From Candidatus Peribacteria bacterium (GTDB lineage Bacteria > Patescibacteriota > Gracilibacteria > Peribacterales > Peribacteraceae): 45,995 nt of DNA. The stretch lies in contig JAQBQQ010000040.1 of the NCBI GenBank assembly GCA_028286915.1, positions 1 through 45,995 on the forward strand, given 5' to 3'. Positions 31,715-39,883 of the stretch are shown here, one piece after another; position 1 is the first letter of the stretch, and the number at the start of each line of letters is the position of its first letter. A program made the translations under genes and the position numbers. The notes under the pieces were generated by a model. The model saw nothing but the letters and a program-made list of their open reading frames with translations. It was not told where the DNA came from and did not search any database.

Positions 31715-31761
31715 CCCCGGTCATCAGCATCCTCTCCGAAGAGAGAAAATGATGACCGGGG
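31715..31761 (-). terminator. Long terminator hairpin of the small gene at 31771-32130
   Basis: CCCCGGTCATCA (31715-31726) pairs perfectly with TGATGACCGGGG (31750-31761); an inner CTCTC-TTCG-GAGAG hairpin caps it; on the minus strand a T-rich tail follows. Confidence 0.85.
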
Positions 31762-31770
31762 AACGGGTTA

Positions 31771-32130
31771 CTACCGCACGAAAGTCTCAAAAGGCCTCTT
31801 GCGAAGGTGCTCCTGACGCGGCTGGCCTGCTGAGCCAACCGCGGCCAGCAAACGATCCAGGCGGTGCTCGAATGTTCCCTGGGGGCCGGAGCCGAGTTCA
31901 GTCCATCTGCTCAAAAAAGCAGCTTGGGACAAGTTAGCGGCACCAAACTGCGTCTTGAAGGAGCTGATGAGACTGGCGATGGTCTCATTGTCGGGATGCC
32001 GATTCCGATGAGAAAACAACGTCGCAATCTTGGAACGAATCGTCTCATTTCCGCTGGCCATGGTGCATATCCGGTAGTAGTAGCCACCCGAATCCGTCCC
32101 CCACTGTGAGAAACGGAAGCCGAGCGGCAT
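31771..32130 (-). CDS. Small orphan protein, 119 or 96 aa (island gene G)
   Basis: Unknown family. The C-terminal 96 residues (MASGNETIRSKIATLFSHRN, then TIASLISSFKTQFGAANLSQ, AAFLSRWTELGSG, HRLDRLLAAVGSAGQ) look helical and soluble and could be the whole protein if the ATG at 32061 is used; the first ATG is at 32130. Neither has a Shine-Dalgarno sequence. No promoter is evident between it and the previous small gene. It may therefore be read through the hairpin at 32154-32177 as the second gene of an operon. Its own stop is followed by a very strong hairpin terminator. Confidence 0.5.
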   Translation of the reverse strand: MPLGFRFSQWGTDSGGYYYRICTMASGNETIRSKIATLFSHRNRHPDNETIASLISSFKTQFGAANLSQAAFLSRWTELGSGPQGTFEHRLDRLLAAVGSAGQPRQEHLRKRPFETFVR

Positions 32131-32153
32131 TATGGTGTAAAAGAACAGAAGTT

Positions 32154-32177
32154 AGCCGGGGAAATGCATCCCCGGCT
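32154..32177 (-). terminator. Hairpin between the small genes at 32182 and 31771
   Basis: AGCCGGGG / CCCCGGCT eight-pair perfect stem with an eight-base loop; on the minus strand an interrupted T-rich tail (AACTTCTGTTCTTTT) follows. It may be a full terminator or an intercistronic attenuator. Confidence 0.7.
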
Positions 32178-32181
32178 GAAA

Positions 32182-32388
32182 TTAATTCACAGATACATCT
32201 GTCGATTCATCGACAATACCAGGAACAAGTTCTGCTATGTTTGCCTGTACTTCAGCTTGCTGTTTAGCTGCCTCAGCTTTCACAGCCTCAGCTGCAGCAA
32301 TTTTTGCTTTTGCCTCAGGCGATAAACCATGGTTAGCAATTTCTACAGCAGACATTCCGATGTCTGCCATGGTAAGGGTATGTGCCAT
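32182..32388 (-). CDS. Small Ala/Glu-rich orphan protein, 68 aa (island gene H)
   Basis: The frame from the ATG at 32388 reads MAHTLTMADIGMSAVEIAN, then an Ala/Lys/Glu helix (EAKAKIAAAEAVKAEAAKQQ) likely to form a coiled coil, and an acidic end. Unknown function. The upstream frame from 32439 is excluded because it runs into leader sequence; the start has a C-rich stretch before it and no Shine-Dalgarno. It is the first gene of the minus-strand island and has a consensus promoter 180 bases upstream with a folded leader in between. It could be a small structural or signalling protein; nothing decides this. Confidence 0.55.
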   Translation of the reverse strand: MAHTLTMADIGMSAVEIANHGLSPEAKAKIAAAEAVKAEAAKQQAEVQANIAELVPGIVDESTDVSVN

Positions 32389-32422
32389 AATGATAGGGGG
32401 TAAAAATAAGAAGAAATAAAGT

Positions 32423-32521
32423 CCCTTAGCGGAAATCACCCTCCGCCTGTACTTGGGGAAGGTAGATGACGTAAGAGATCGGATTAACTCAGACGCATCG
32501 GTGCCTTCCCCTTGCTAAAGG
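32423..32521 (-). ncRNA. Branched leader RNA upstream of the small gene at 32182-32388
   Basis: On the minus strand a closing stem CCTTTA (32516-32521) with TAAGGG (32423-32428) encloses two arms. The first is GGGGAAGG (32504-32511) with CCTTCCCC (32455-32462), continued inside by GATGCGT/ACGTCATC and GAG/CTC. The second is GCGGA/TCCGC (32429-32446). The position between a consensus promoter and the gene, and the three-way shape, are riboswitch-like. No known riboswitch signature is recognised. Confidence 0.45.
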
Positions 32522-32569
32522 AGAACCAGTAGGCGCCGAAACAAAAATTCTGAGAAACCATGTGCGGTG

Positions 32570-32597
32570 AGTGTACTGCTGGAGAAGGACGTGTCAA
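32570..32597 (-). promoter_or_regulatory. Promoter of the small-gene island
   Basis: On the minus strand TTGACA (32592-32597), 16 bases, TACACT (32570-32575). The predicted start is near 32563, giving a leader of about 175 bases to the first small gene. Confidence 0.7.
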
Positions 32598-32627
32598 GAA
32601 AAAGTGAGTGACGATGGGTGCACGTGG

Positions 32628-32722
32628 TACAGGAGAAGCAGGGAACAAACGAAACAAGGCTTACTTTCTTTTCCCCTGTACCGCCTGTACCCCTTGCATC
32701 TCCTGTACCCCTCGTCAATACT
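32628..32722. repeat. CCTGTACC / GGTACAGG word array upstream of rsmA
   Basis: GGTACAGGAG and GCAGGG words are followed by CCCCTGTACCGCCTGTACC, CTCCTGTACCCC, giving complementary halves that could fold. The array directly abuts the rsmA start. Confidence 0.55.
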
Positions 32723-32728
32723 CCCCTT

Positions 32729-33538
32729 ATGTCCACTCTTCGAGACCGCATCCGCGCTTTCCTGTCCCATTATCAGTTCCGGCTAAATACCGATCTGGGC
32801 CAGCATTATCTGGTAGATGAAGATATTCTGGAAACCATTCTTAATACGGCGGATATTCATGATACAGATACCGTTGTGGAAATCGGGCCGGGTATTGGCG
32901 TCCTTACCAGCGAACTTTTAAAACTCGCAAAAGAAGTCATCGCCATCGAGTTCGATGAGCGCGTTATTCCGCTTCTAAAGACCTACATCCAGTCAAATAA
33001 TGATAAATTTAACAACCTGACTATTATCCGCGATAACGCTCTTCACACTCCTCTTCCCACCTCGCCGTACAAAATCGTCGCCAATATTCCTTATCACATT
33101 ACGTCGCCGCTGTTGCGGCATGTCTTTCTGGAATCCCCTGTGGCACCCATGACCATGACACTGCTCATTCAGCGGGAAGTGGCCGAGAATATTTGTGATG
33201 CCGGCAATGCCGGCATGCTTACTATTTTGGTAGCGCTCTTTGGCAAACCAAGCATTGCCTGCCGCGTGCCGCCCAAAAGTTTCCTGCCACCGCCTAAAGT
33301 GGATTCCGCCGTGTTGCACATAGACTGCTTCCCGGAGCCGCTGGCCGACAAAGAAACCATTGAGCAGATCTTCAAGCTCACCCGCATTGCCTTCGGCCAA
33401 AAACGCAAGATGCTGCGCAATACGCTGGGGGCGTTCCCTGCTCTTGTGGAACGCCTTGAGGCCGCATCCATAAGCCAGGAACGGCGCCCACAAACATTAT
33501 CCATAAAAGAATGGATAGCCATTGCCAAACCGGCCTAG
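32729..33538 (+). CDS. rsmA: 16S rRNA (adenine1518/1519-N6) dimethyltransferase
   Basis: RsmA (KsgA) dimethylates two adenines in helix 45 late in small-subunit assembly. The 269-residue protein starts with the conserved LNTDLGQHYLVDEDIL and has the SAM motif VVEIGPGIGVLTSELL (EIGPGIG at 51-57), IAIEFDERVI, the catalytic NIPYHITSPLLRHV and the C-terminal helical domain. The start at 32729 is chosen since similarity begins there; upstream in-frame residues (from 32618) are repeat-derived. The ATG follows a CCCCTT stretch without Shine-Dalgarno. comEC follows after 12 bases and is likely cotranscribed. Confidence 0.96.
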   Translation: MSTLRDRIRAFLSHYQFRLNTDLGQHYLVDEDILETILNTADIHDTDTVVEIGPGIGVLTSELLKLAKEVIAIEFDERVIPLLKTYIQSNNDKFNNLTIIRDNALHTPLPTSPYKIVANIPYHITSPLLRHVFLESPVAPMTMTLLIQREVAENICDAGNAGMLTILVALFGKPSIACRVPPKSFLPPPKVDSAVLHIDCFPEPLADKETIEQIFKLTRIAFGQKRKMLRNTLGAFPALVERLEAASISQERRPQTLSIKEWIAIAKPA

Positions 33539-33550
33539 GAAAATAGGGTC

Positions 33551-35059
33551 ATGCGTCCATCGCGCGTGTCCTTCACTTTTCTCGGCAACTTTATTATTAC
33601 TGTTTTTCTGTTGCAGTGGTGGCAGGCGGCGGCTTATCCGGTGTATGTATGGCTGATGCTCCTGCTTACGGCGGCCGTAAGCGGTATCGGTATACTGGCC
33701 GGACGTACCAGAAATATAGCAATTGCTGTCCTGTCAGCCATGCCCGGCATACTCATCGGGTTCGGTTCAGTGGCACGGACGACACACACCACAAACATTC
33801 AAACCGTGGATTTCTACGCATCCGGCAGCAAGCTGAGCGTCCTTGGAACTATTGCAGATCAGCCGGATAAACGCCCGACTGTTACCAAATACACCATTGC
33901 CGCAGAATCAATTACCATCAGCGGATCGACATTCCCGGTCCGGGGAAATGTCCTCATTAACGATGGCAACCAATGGCCGGAGTACCATTACGGCGACAAA
34001 ATAGAGGCATACGGAAAGTTGGAGAAACCGGGCTTAATCGAGGACTTCTCGTATGACAATTATCTGAGCCGCTTCAATATCTACAGTGTAATGTACCGGG
34101 CGCACGTCGGTCTTACACACGAGGGCAATCATCTGAATATTTTCCGGTTTTTGTACGGCTGGAAAGACAGCTTTGAAGACCGCATCAACCGCCTGATGCC
34201 GGAACCGCAGGCGGCGTTTCTGGCCGGGATTCTTACCGGCTCGCGCCGCGGGATACCACAGCACCTCACGACTGATTTCAATACCACCGGTCTCACACAC
34301 ATTATTGCCATCTCCGGCTACAACATTACCATCGTCATTACGCTCATTACGGGCATGTTCTTCTGGCTGCCGCTCCGGTGGCGGTTCTACCCGGCTGTCG
34401 GCTGCATTGTCCTCTTTACACTGTTTACAGGTGCCAGCGCCGCCGTAGTCCGTGCCGCCATTATGGGAATTCTGGGACTGATTGCACTGCAAAGCGGACG
34501 ATTGCAGGATACGCGATTAACGGTTCTCTGGACCCTCTTTTTCATGATTGCCTGGAACCCCAAATACCTGTGGTATGACGCCGGGTTCCAGCTTTCTTTT
34601 CTGGCACTCATCGGCCTTATGGAACTCACACCTGTTCTTGAGCCGCTCATGAAAAAACTTCCGGATACCTGCGGCATTCGCGAAAGTCTTACCGCGACAA
34701 CTGCCGCCCAAATTGCCACGGCACCCTGCATTATATTTCTCTTCGGCCGCTTTTCACTCATTGCACCGGTAGCAAACCTGCTCACCGCTCCGCTTGTGCC
34801 GCTCAGTATGTTCTTTGGCTTTACGGCAGTATGCCTGAGTGTCATCTGGTTTCCCCTTGGTCTGCTCGCCGGCTTTCTCGCCTGGTGCTGCCTGGAATCC
34901 ATCATTCTTATTACCAGTACACTCGCCGCCATTCCATTCGCATCCGTGGAAATGGGGAAAGTATCGGGGCTAATGACTGGATTTTTATATGGCGGGATAA
35001 TTGGTGGATATGTATGGCTGACGCGAAGATATGGATTCAAACATCAACATAAGCTATAA
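33551..35059 (+). CDS. comEC: ComEC/Rec2-type DNA-uptake channel without metallo-beta-lactamase domain
   Basis: ComEC forms the inner-membrane channel for transforming DNA. The 502-residue protein has the N-terminal DUF4131 part with an OB-like domain (about 30-190) and the multi-span Competence domain (220-490) with the signature GLTHIIAISGYNI (247-259) and AAVVRAAIMGILGL. The C-terminal metallo-beta-lactamase-like domain of long ComEC proteins (about 250 further residues) is absent, a form common in Patescibacteria. In those organisms DNA uptake is thought to feed nucleotide scavenging and recombination. It lies 12 bases after rsmA, and its end contains the promoter of the next gene. Confidence 0.92.
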   Translation: MRPSRVSFTFLGNFIITVFLLQWWQAAAYPVYVWLMLLLTAAVSGIGILAGRTRNIAIAVLSAMPGILIGFGSVARTTHTTNIQTVDFYASGSKLSVLGTIADQPDKRPTVTKYTIAAESITISGSTFPVRGNVLINDGNQWPEYHYGDKIEAYGKLEKPGLIEDFSYDNYLSRFNIYSVMYRAHVGLTHEGNHLNIFRFLYGWKDSFEDRINRLMPEPQAAFLAGILTGSRRGIPQHLTTDFNTTGLTHIIAISGYNITIVITLITGMFFWLPLRWRFYPAVGCIVLFTLFTGASAAVVRAAIMGILGLIALQSGRLQDTRLTVLWTLFFMIAWNPKYLWYDAGFQLSFLALIGLMELTPVLEPLMKKLPDTCGIRESLTATTAAQIATAPCIIFLFGRFSLIAPVANLLTAPLVPLSMFFGFTAVCLSVIWFPLGLLAGFLAWCCLESIILITSTLAAIPFASVEMGKVSGLMTGFLYGGIIGGYVWLTRRYGFKHQHKL

Positions 35060-35060
35060 T
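35055..35060 (+). promoter_or_regulatory. -10 box giving a leaderless GNAT transcript
   Basis: Perfect TATAAT six bases before the ATG at 35067, so transcription should start at the initiation codon itself. No strong -35 is seen; the box overlaps the comEC stop. Confidence 0.6.
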
Positions 35061-35066
35061 AAAAAA

Positions 35067-35663
35067 ATGGAATCAAAACTAAATGATTCAAATCCTGATG
35101 AAATGGCACAGGAAATCCGAATCCTGGAAACTGAAAGATGCTTTTTGCGTCCGCCATCAGTGGATGATCATGATGAAGTTTGGACAGCGGCTCATCATGA
35201 AGCAAACATAACAAAAGGCATGCTTTGGGACCCGCCAAAAACCAAAGAAGAGATGAATGACTGGACCGAAAGATCCGTAAGTGGCTGGAAACAAGGAAAT
35301 AATCTTTCTTGGACTATCGAGAATAAAAATACAAAGGAATTTCTTGGCCGTATTGTCATTCGTCAGCAGGAAAATATGAAAAATACTTGGTACATGGGTT
35401 ACTGGATCCACCCCGAACAGGAAGGCAAAGGCTACACAACAGAAGCGGCAAAGGCGGTAAGGGATGCAGGATTCAAAATTATGAAGATCGATACACTTAT
35501 TTCATCACATGCGGATTGGAATATTGGGAGTGGCCGCGTACTGGCAAAAATTGGTATGCGACACACGGGCCATAATCCAAAAGGTTTTATAAAGCACGGT
35601 AAAAATGTTCCTGAGGAAGAATATAAGATGACGTACGACGAATGGCTTCATCTAAACAGATAA
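35067..35663 (+). CDS. GNAT-family N-acetyltransferase (RimJ/RimL-like)
   Basis: The 198-residue protein matches the RimJ/RimL type of acetyltransferases: LETERCFLRPPSVDDHDEVW at the start, a central beta sheet (FLGRIVIRQQ, WYMGYWIHPEQEGKGYTTEA with the acetyl-CoA Q/GxGxxT-like loop) and the typical ending with NIGSGRVLAKIGMRHTG. Substrate unknown; relatives acetylate ribosomal proteins or antibiotics. The ATG at 35067 is chosen because it follows a perfect -10 box by six bases; an in-frame ATG at 35031 lies inside comEC. The codon use is more AT-rich than its neighbours, which may indicate recent transfer. The stop is 20 bases from the convergent methyltransferase. Confidence 0.88.
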   Translation: MESKLNDSNPDEMAQEIRILETERCFLRPPSVDDHDEVWTAAHHEANITKGMLWDPPKTKEEMNDWTERSVSGWKQGNNLSWTIENKNTKEFLGRIVIRQQENMKNTWYMGYWIHPEQEGKGYTTEAAKAVRDAGFKIMKIDTLISSHADWNIGSGRVLAKIGMRHTGHNPKGFIKHGKNVPEEEYKMTYDEWLHLNR

Positions 35664-35683
35664 CAATAGAACCATTTAAGCCC

Positions 35684-36247
35684 TCACCACTCATACATAA
35701 TAATCGTTTTATCCTGATGGTTACACCGGACCACTTTTTCACGGATTCGGATTTTATCCCGCAGGCGAAATACATGAGAAACTATTTTGGTTCCCATTTT
35801 GAGTTCCTGCTTAAACTTCTTTTCCAGCCGGGCCATCATTTCAGATGCCACATACAGAAAAATCACATTCACACTGGAAAGGTCCGCCGTCATGGCATCT
35901 TCCATTTTCCACTCAATGTCCTCTCCGGAAAGCCAAATGCGGATTTTTCCAAGCAGCCAGACAGTCGGCACCACTTCGTAGCCAATCACCCTGGTATGCG
36001 GGTAGCGGCGCTTGGCAATAATGCAAAACCGGGCATCACCGGCACCCAAATCCACGACTGTTTCATCGCCATTCATCCGCGCCAGGTCAATCATTTCCTG
36101 AATAACAGGTTTGGGCGTGGGAATAAACGGAACACCCAAACGAAAGTGCTCAATGGCTGTCCAGAGCACACATATGATGAGAAGAAAGACGACGCCGAGG
36201 ATAAAAAAGGCAAACACAGGGGGAAGAGTAGCGAATGTGTTATGCAA
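35684..36247 (-). CDS. Membrane-anchored class I SAM-dependent methyltransferase
   Basis: One N-terminal membrane segment (about 11-31) is followed by a cytosolic Rossmann-type domain with SAM motif I VVDLGAGDARFCIIAKRR (64-81) and an acidic strand end (VIGYEVVP). The SAM site lacks a clear catalytic NPPY, so the target is probably not a nucleic-acid base; a lipid, sugar or protein target at the membrane is possible (inference). The 187-residue size and the anchor are like those of a methyltransferase family frequent in Patescibacteria. It stands alone on the minus strand. Confidence 0.8.
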   Translation of the reverse strand: MHNTFATLPPVFAFFILGVVFLLIICVLWTAIEHFRLGVPFIPTPKPVIQEMIDLARMNGDETVVDLGAGDARFCIIAKRRYPHTRVIGYEVVPTVWLLGKIRIWLSGEDIEWKMEDAMTADLSSVNVIFLYVASEMMARLEKKFKQELKMGTKIVSHVFRLRDKIRIREKVVRCNHQDKTIIMYEW

Positions 36248-36422
36248 TTACCAAAAAGATGAAATCCCACGTAACAACCAATAACCAATTTTCAAAGTTG
36301 ATCATTTTTCCATCTGGGATCCATGTGATGCTTCATCATTTTTATGATTTTAATCTTTTTGAAATCTTCCCACTCACGAAAATTTTTGGCTCTGTTCTTT
36401 CTCCTGCTATTCTAATCTTCTT

Positions 36423-37364
36423 ATGGATGAAAACCTGGAAGACTGGCTGCGGCGGCATGCAATTTATTATCCCGACACGGCACACATAGCGCCCGTAGAA
36501 GAACTGGAAGGCCGGTATGAGCGGACGCAGATCGGATCCGGCACGTTCTCCCGGGTTTTCAAGCTGCAGAACCATGAGACATGGGTAGTGAAAGAAGGCC
36601 GCTGGGATTTGGAGCTGCCACTGTTCGGTTCCGTCCGCATGCCGCTGCCCATCAAACTGACCGATGATATATGGAAACAGTTTGCGCATTCATTTCTGCC
36701 AACCGAGCGTGAAATTTTGCGTCAATATGAACTATATTTACAATTTACAGAGTACTTGGGTTACTTCGGCCCCGAAAATAACTGCCACAACTGCTATTTT
36801 CACCCGGACCTGGAACATATCATCCGGAAGCAAAAAGCCGTGCGGTTATCGCTGGCCGACAGGCTGCATGAACTGAAAGAAACATATCATGTGGAACTGC
36901 CGGCTAATGTGGAAGATCTGCTCCGGACAGACCTGCGGTTCCACAACTTCCTGCCACGCGAATACCTGTTAATGGGCCGGTCTTTCTCGCCGCAGAACAA
37001 GGGCAGGCAAACGGCATTTATTTTCCAGGAGTACATAGACGGCATGCACTTTCACGATGCCGACGAAAGACACCTGGAAAGCCCGTTAAAAGAGCAATGT
37101 ATCCTATTACTTATCCTCATGCTTTTCCTGCACCTGGATAAAAAGCTGCTGCCCGACACGCGTCCGCGCTACCCGCTATTGCAGATTTACGACTGGCTCA
37201 CCAAAACTGATAACATTCTTGTCAGCAAAGACGGCTTGAAATTTATTGATACGCGCTGGTTCTGGGAAACGGACAGCAACTTCGTAAAACGGGGCCTGTT
37301 TGTACCGGAAATCGTGGTAAACCAGGTAAAGAGCCTGCTGCTACTTTTGACATCACAATTATAA
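36423..37364 (+). CDS. Protein-kinase-fold protein
   Basis: The N-terminal lobe has a glycine loop IGSGTFSRVF (37-46) and a VVKE strand with Lys57. Near the C-terminus TDNILVSKDGLKFIDTRWFW resembles the catalytic NxxxxxxxxLxxID(T/F) part of protein kinases and aminoglycoside phosphotransferases, with Asp in place of the DFG Asp. A typical HRD loop is not clear and the middle is variable, so activity is uncertain. The 313-residue length suits a small kinase fold. A TTGGCT-N16-TATTCT promoter ends nine bases before the ATG, leaving almost no leader. The hydrolase-like gene follows after 65 bases; the two may form a unit. Confidence 0.6.
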   Translation: MDENLEDWLRRHAIYYPDTAHIAPVEELEGRYERTQIGSGTFSRVFKLQNHETWVVKEGRWDLELPLFGSVRMPLPIKLTDDIWKQFAHSFLPTEREILRQYELYLQFTEYLGYFGPENNCHNCYFHPDLEHIIRKQKAVRLSLADRLHELKETYHVELPANVEDLLRTDLRFHNFLPREYLLMGRSFSPQNKGRQTAFIFQEYIDGMHFHDADERHLESPLKEQCILLLILMLFLHLDKKLLPDTRPRYPLLQIYDWLTKTDNILVSKDGLKFIDTRWFWETDSNFVKRGLFVPEIVVNQVKSLLLLLTSQL

Positions 37365-37429
37365 ATTCCGATCTGTCATCCGGCGGCAGGGCAGGACTCT
37401 ACTACTGGGCCGGGCCGGGAACCATCCGC

Positions 37430-38635
37430 ATGATTAATCTAAAGTTCTTCAATCCGAAAATAGACGAGGAAGATTTAATGAAAAGTTACGATGCGCCGGT
37501 TCTGAAGAAGGCAAAAGAAATACTCGGCATTACCGATGCCTGGGTCACGTATTCCTGGGGGTTTTCTAAGCAAACCGAGCAGGAGGATTACCGGTTTCTG
37601 GAGGAGAAGCTGGAAAATTTCCAAACGCTGGATATAAAAACGCATGCCTATGTACAGGGAACAAATCTGGTGTTTGATGAACACAAAGAACAGGATTACT
37701 GGTGCCGCGACCTCCAGGGACGGCTCATCCCCTACCACCGGGGGCGCGCACTCTGCTGCCCGAATAACCCGGCATTCCGGAACTATCTGGCACAAAAGGT
37801 TGAGTCTGCCTGCCAACTGGCAGTTGACGGTGTATATGTTGATAACTTCCATTTCGGCCAGTTTCCCGTTCCGCTTAAACCTTTTGTCTCTTTCTTCGGC
37901 TGCCATTGCAGTTTTTGTCAGAAAAAATTCCGGGAAAAAACCGGCAAAAAATTACCAGTCGCATTCGATCTGCGACTACACGAAACACAGGCGTACGTAT
38001 TATTTCGGACACAGTCTCTCATGCAGTTGGCAGGTGAACTGAGCGCCATTGCCAAGGCGCACGGTAAACAATTCGGAAGCAATAGTTTTGATACCGGCCT
38101 GGATACAAAGCTTTTTTATGGAACTGATAGCAACCAACTGCAAGCCATTCAGGATTATGTACTACTGGAAAATTATAACCACCCGGCTGCCGGTAAAAAT
38201 AATCATCAACTCGGGCAGGACATCCGGCAGTCCCCGGTTCCGGTTTTCATAGTCAGCTACAAACAGGCCATTGGCAAACATACCGCATTTTCACAGCATG
38301 ATATTAACCTGATTCACTCCGAAAGCATGGCTCTTGGCTACGCTCCGTGTTACAAGGCATCGGAATTTACCACTCGTGGGACATGGCATAATCTGGATTT
38401 TTTTACGCTTCAGCCGCCGTCTTCTGTGGAATACTCAACAACACTGAATACCAACACGGATATATCTCTGCCGGGAGCCGGGTTCATTACGTATCTTATT
38501 AACCGCTTCGGCACACTGTTTTTAGAACGCATGTATGAGCGGCCAACGTACCGGAAACTCTTCGGCTGGATTATTGATCGGCTGACGACACGTCCTGCAA
38601 AGCAGAAACATCATCCGCAACCGGCACCTTTGTAA
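37430..38635 (+). CDS. TIM-barrel glycoside-hydrolase-like protein
   Basis: The protein looks like the putative glycosyl-hydrolase-like GHL/alpha-amylase group of TIM barrels. It has a first strand with VTYSWGFSK (39-47), the run CCPNNPAFRNYLAQKVES (109-126), then DGVYVDNFHFG (133-143, the usual place of a catalytic or structural Asp) and a CHCSFCQKKFREKTG motif (158-172) seen in those proteins. There is no signal peptide, so an intracellular substrate or a non-classical role is possible. The last 65 bases overlap convergent pgsA. It follows the kinase-fold gene by 65 bases. Specific substrate cannot be inferred. Confidence 0.6.
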   Translation: MINLKFFNPKIDEEDLMKSYDAPVLKKAKEILGITDAWVTYSWGFSKQTEQEDYRFLEEKLENFQTLDIKTHAYVQGTNLVFDEHKEQDYWCRDLQGRLIPYHRGRALCCPNNPAFRNYLAQKVESACQLAVDGVYVDNFHFGQFPVPLKPFVSFFGCHCSFCQKKFREKTGKKLPVAFDLRLHETQAYVLFRTQSLMQLAGELSAIAKAHGKQFGSNSFDTGLDTKLFYGTDSNQLQAIQDYVLLENYNHPAAGKNNHQLGQDIRQSPVPVFIVSYKQAIGKHTAFSQHDINLIHSESMALGYAPCYKASEFTTRGTWHNLDFFTLQPPSSVEYSTTLNTNTDISLPGAGFITYLINRFGTLFLERMYERPTYRKLFGWIIDRLTTRPAKQKHHPQPAPL

Positions 38636-39218
38636 GCTGGTCTCCGGGAACAGAAGCTGCCAGAACGTTCTGCAGATTATTCCGGAAAATATCGTACATG
38701 CCATACCAGGCAAAAATGACCGACGCAAATAACAGTAACCAGCTGATTTTGAAAGTAAAATTGCCAAAACCGGGAGTAACTTCTTCCAGGCCAAATGACA
38801 TAATGCCGGCCAGAATGGCCATATACTGCAGTGTGGACTTAATTTTACCGGACATAACGGACGGAATGGCAATGCCTTTCGTACCGGCGTAATCGCGAAA
38901 CGACGTCACAATAAGCTCGCGGAACAGAGTAAGAATGACCAGCCAGAAAGCGGCAATGCGTAAGTCCACCAGAGCGATAAGCACGGAAAGCACCGTCAGC
39001 TTATCGACTAATGGATCCAGAAAAATCCCCAGCGCACTTACTTCTTTATTCCGCCGGGCAATGTAGCCGTCCAGAAAATCCGTCACAATGGCGAGAACAA
39101 AAAAGAACAGGCTCAGCCACTGGCTATAGGGAATATTGGTATAGAGAAAAATAATTGTCAGCGCCGCAAAAAAGACACGCGAGGCGGTAATTTTTGTGGC
39201 CAGAGTGAAGCGCGGCAT
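38571..39218 (-). CDS. pgsA: CDP-alcohol phosphatidyltransferase, probably PGP synthase
   Basis: PgsA joins CDP-diacylglycerol and glycerol 3-phosphate. The full CDP-alcohol signature is present in 47-72: Asp47, Asp50-Gly51, Ala54-Arg55, Gly64, Asp68 and Asp72 (TDFLDGYIARR, SALGIFLDPLVDK). About six membrane segments; 215 residues from the ATG at 39218 (MPRFTLATKITASR), which fits the family better than the distal start at 39320. Two further lipid genes follow upstream on the same strand (pgpA, CarS-like), so the three probably form a pathway cluster. The 3' end overlaps the hydrolase-like gene. Confidence 0.9.
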   Translation of the reverse strand: MPRFTLATKITASRVFFAALTIIFLYTNIPYSQWLSLFFFVLAIVTDFLDGYIARRNKEVSALGIFLDPLVDKLTVLSVLIALVDLRIAAFWLVILTLFRELIVTSFRDYAGTKGIAIPSVMSGKIKSTLQYMAILAGIMSFGLEEVTPGFGNFTFKISWLLLFASVIFAWYGMYDIFRNNLQNVLAASVPGDQLTKVPVADDVSALQDVSSADQ

Positions 39219-39357
39219 GGAAGAAAGGGAAGCAGTAGTAGAACAGCGTAGCCAGAAAGGCAGGCAACCGCCAGCCGGGATACGCACGGCAGTAGTCAGA
39301 GATGATACCAAGACGGACACAGGTGCAACACCTTACACTTGCGGAACAATAAGAACG

Positions 39358-39873
39358 TCATCCATGCAAACGCGAAACCAGAAACAGCGCTGCCAGATAG
39401 AGACACAAAAGAGTGAGCGCACCGGCTACAATATCATCCAGAATAACTGATACCGGCGTATTCATGGCATCAATCCGGCGGATACCAAGCGGCTTCCAGA
39501 TATCAAAAATACGAAACAGGATAAAACCAGCTATAATGACCACCGGCTGAGCGGTTTCCATAAAAAAAATGGGCGACAGTGCAATGGCCATGCCCAGAAA
39601 TTCATCCAACACAATCCACTGTTTATCGTACATCCCGTCCGTCACTGTTTCCCGGATGGCAAGACAGGCAACCATAGTAAGCAAGGCAAAGAAGCCAAAC
39701 AAAAAAATAATACCTAAAGGCGGAAACCATAGAACCGACTGCAGCGCGTATCTAAGTAGAAGCAAGAGAGGAATGGATACCAAGCTGCCGACAGTACCGG
39801 GAGCAACGGGGCTGTAACCAACTCCTCCCATACTAAGCAGAATTGCCCCTATTTTTTTCGGCGTTTTGATCAT
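39358..39873 (-). CDS. pgpA: Phosphatidylglycerophosphatase A
   Basis: PgpA dephosphorylates phosphatidylglycerophosphate to phosphatidylglycerol. Signatures: GGVGYSPVAPGTVGSL (16-31), IVLDEFLGM (87-95), and FRIFDIWKPLGI followed by VILDDIVAG. The 171 residues and four membrane segments are normal. It is placed between pgsA and the CarS-like gene in the same direction; product and substrate connect directly with PgsA. A word array separates it from the CarS-like gene. Confidence 0.94.
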   Translation of the reverse strand: MIKTPKKIGAILLSMGGVGYSPVAPGTVGSLVSIPLLLLLRYALQSVLWFPPLGIIFLFGFFALLTMVACLAIRETVTDGMYDKQWIVLDEFLGMAIALSPIFFMETAQPVVIIAGFILFRIFDIWKPLGIRRIDAMNTPVSVILDDIVAGALTLLCLYLAALFLVSRLHG

Positions 39874-39883
39874 GTATCCATCT

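Noticed and set aside
34387-35040. Minus-strand frame of 217 codons over comEC
   Set aside because: Antisense shadow with Arg/Ser/Pro-biased composition; comEC on the other strand has a clear family signature.
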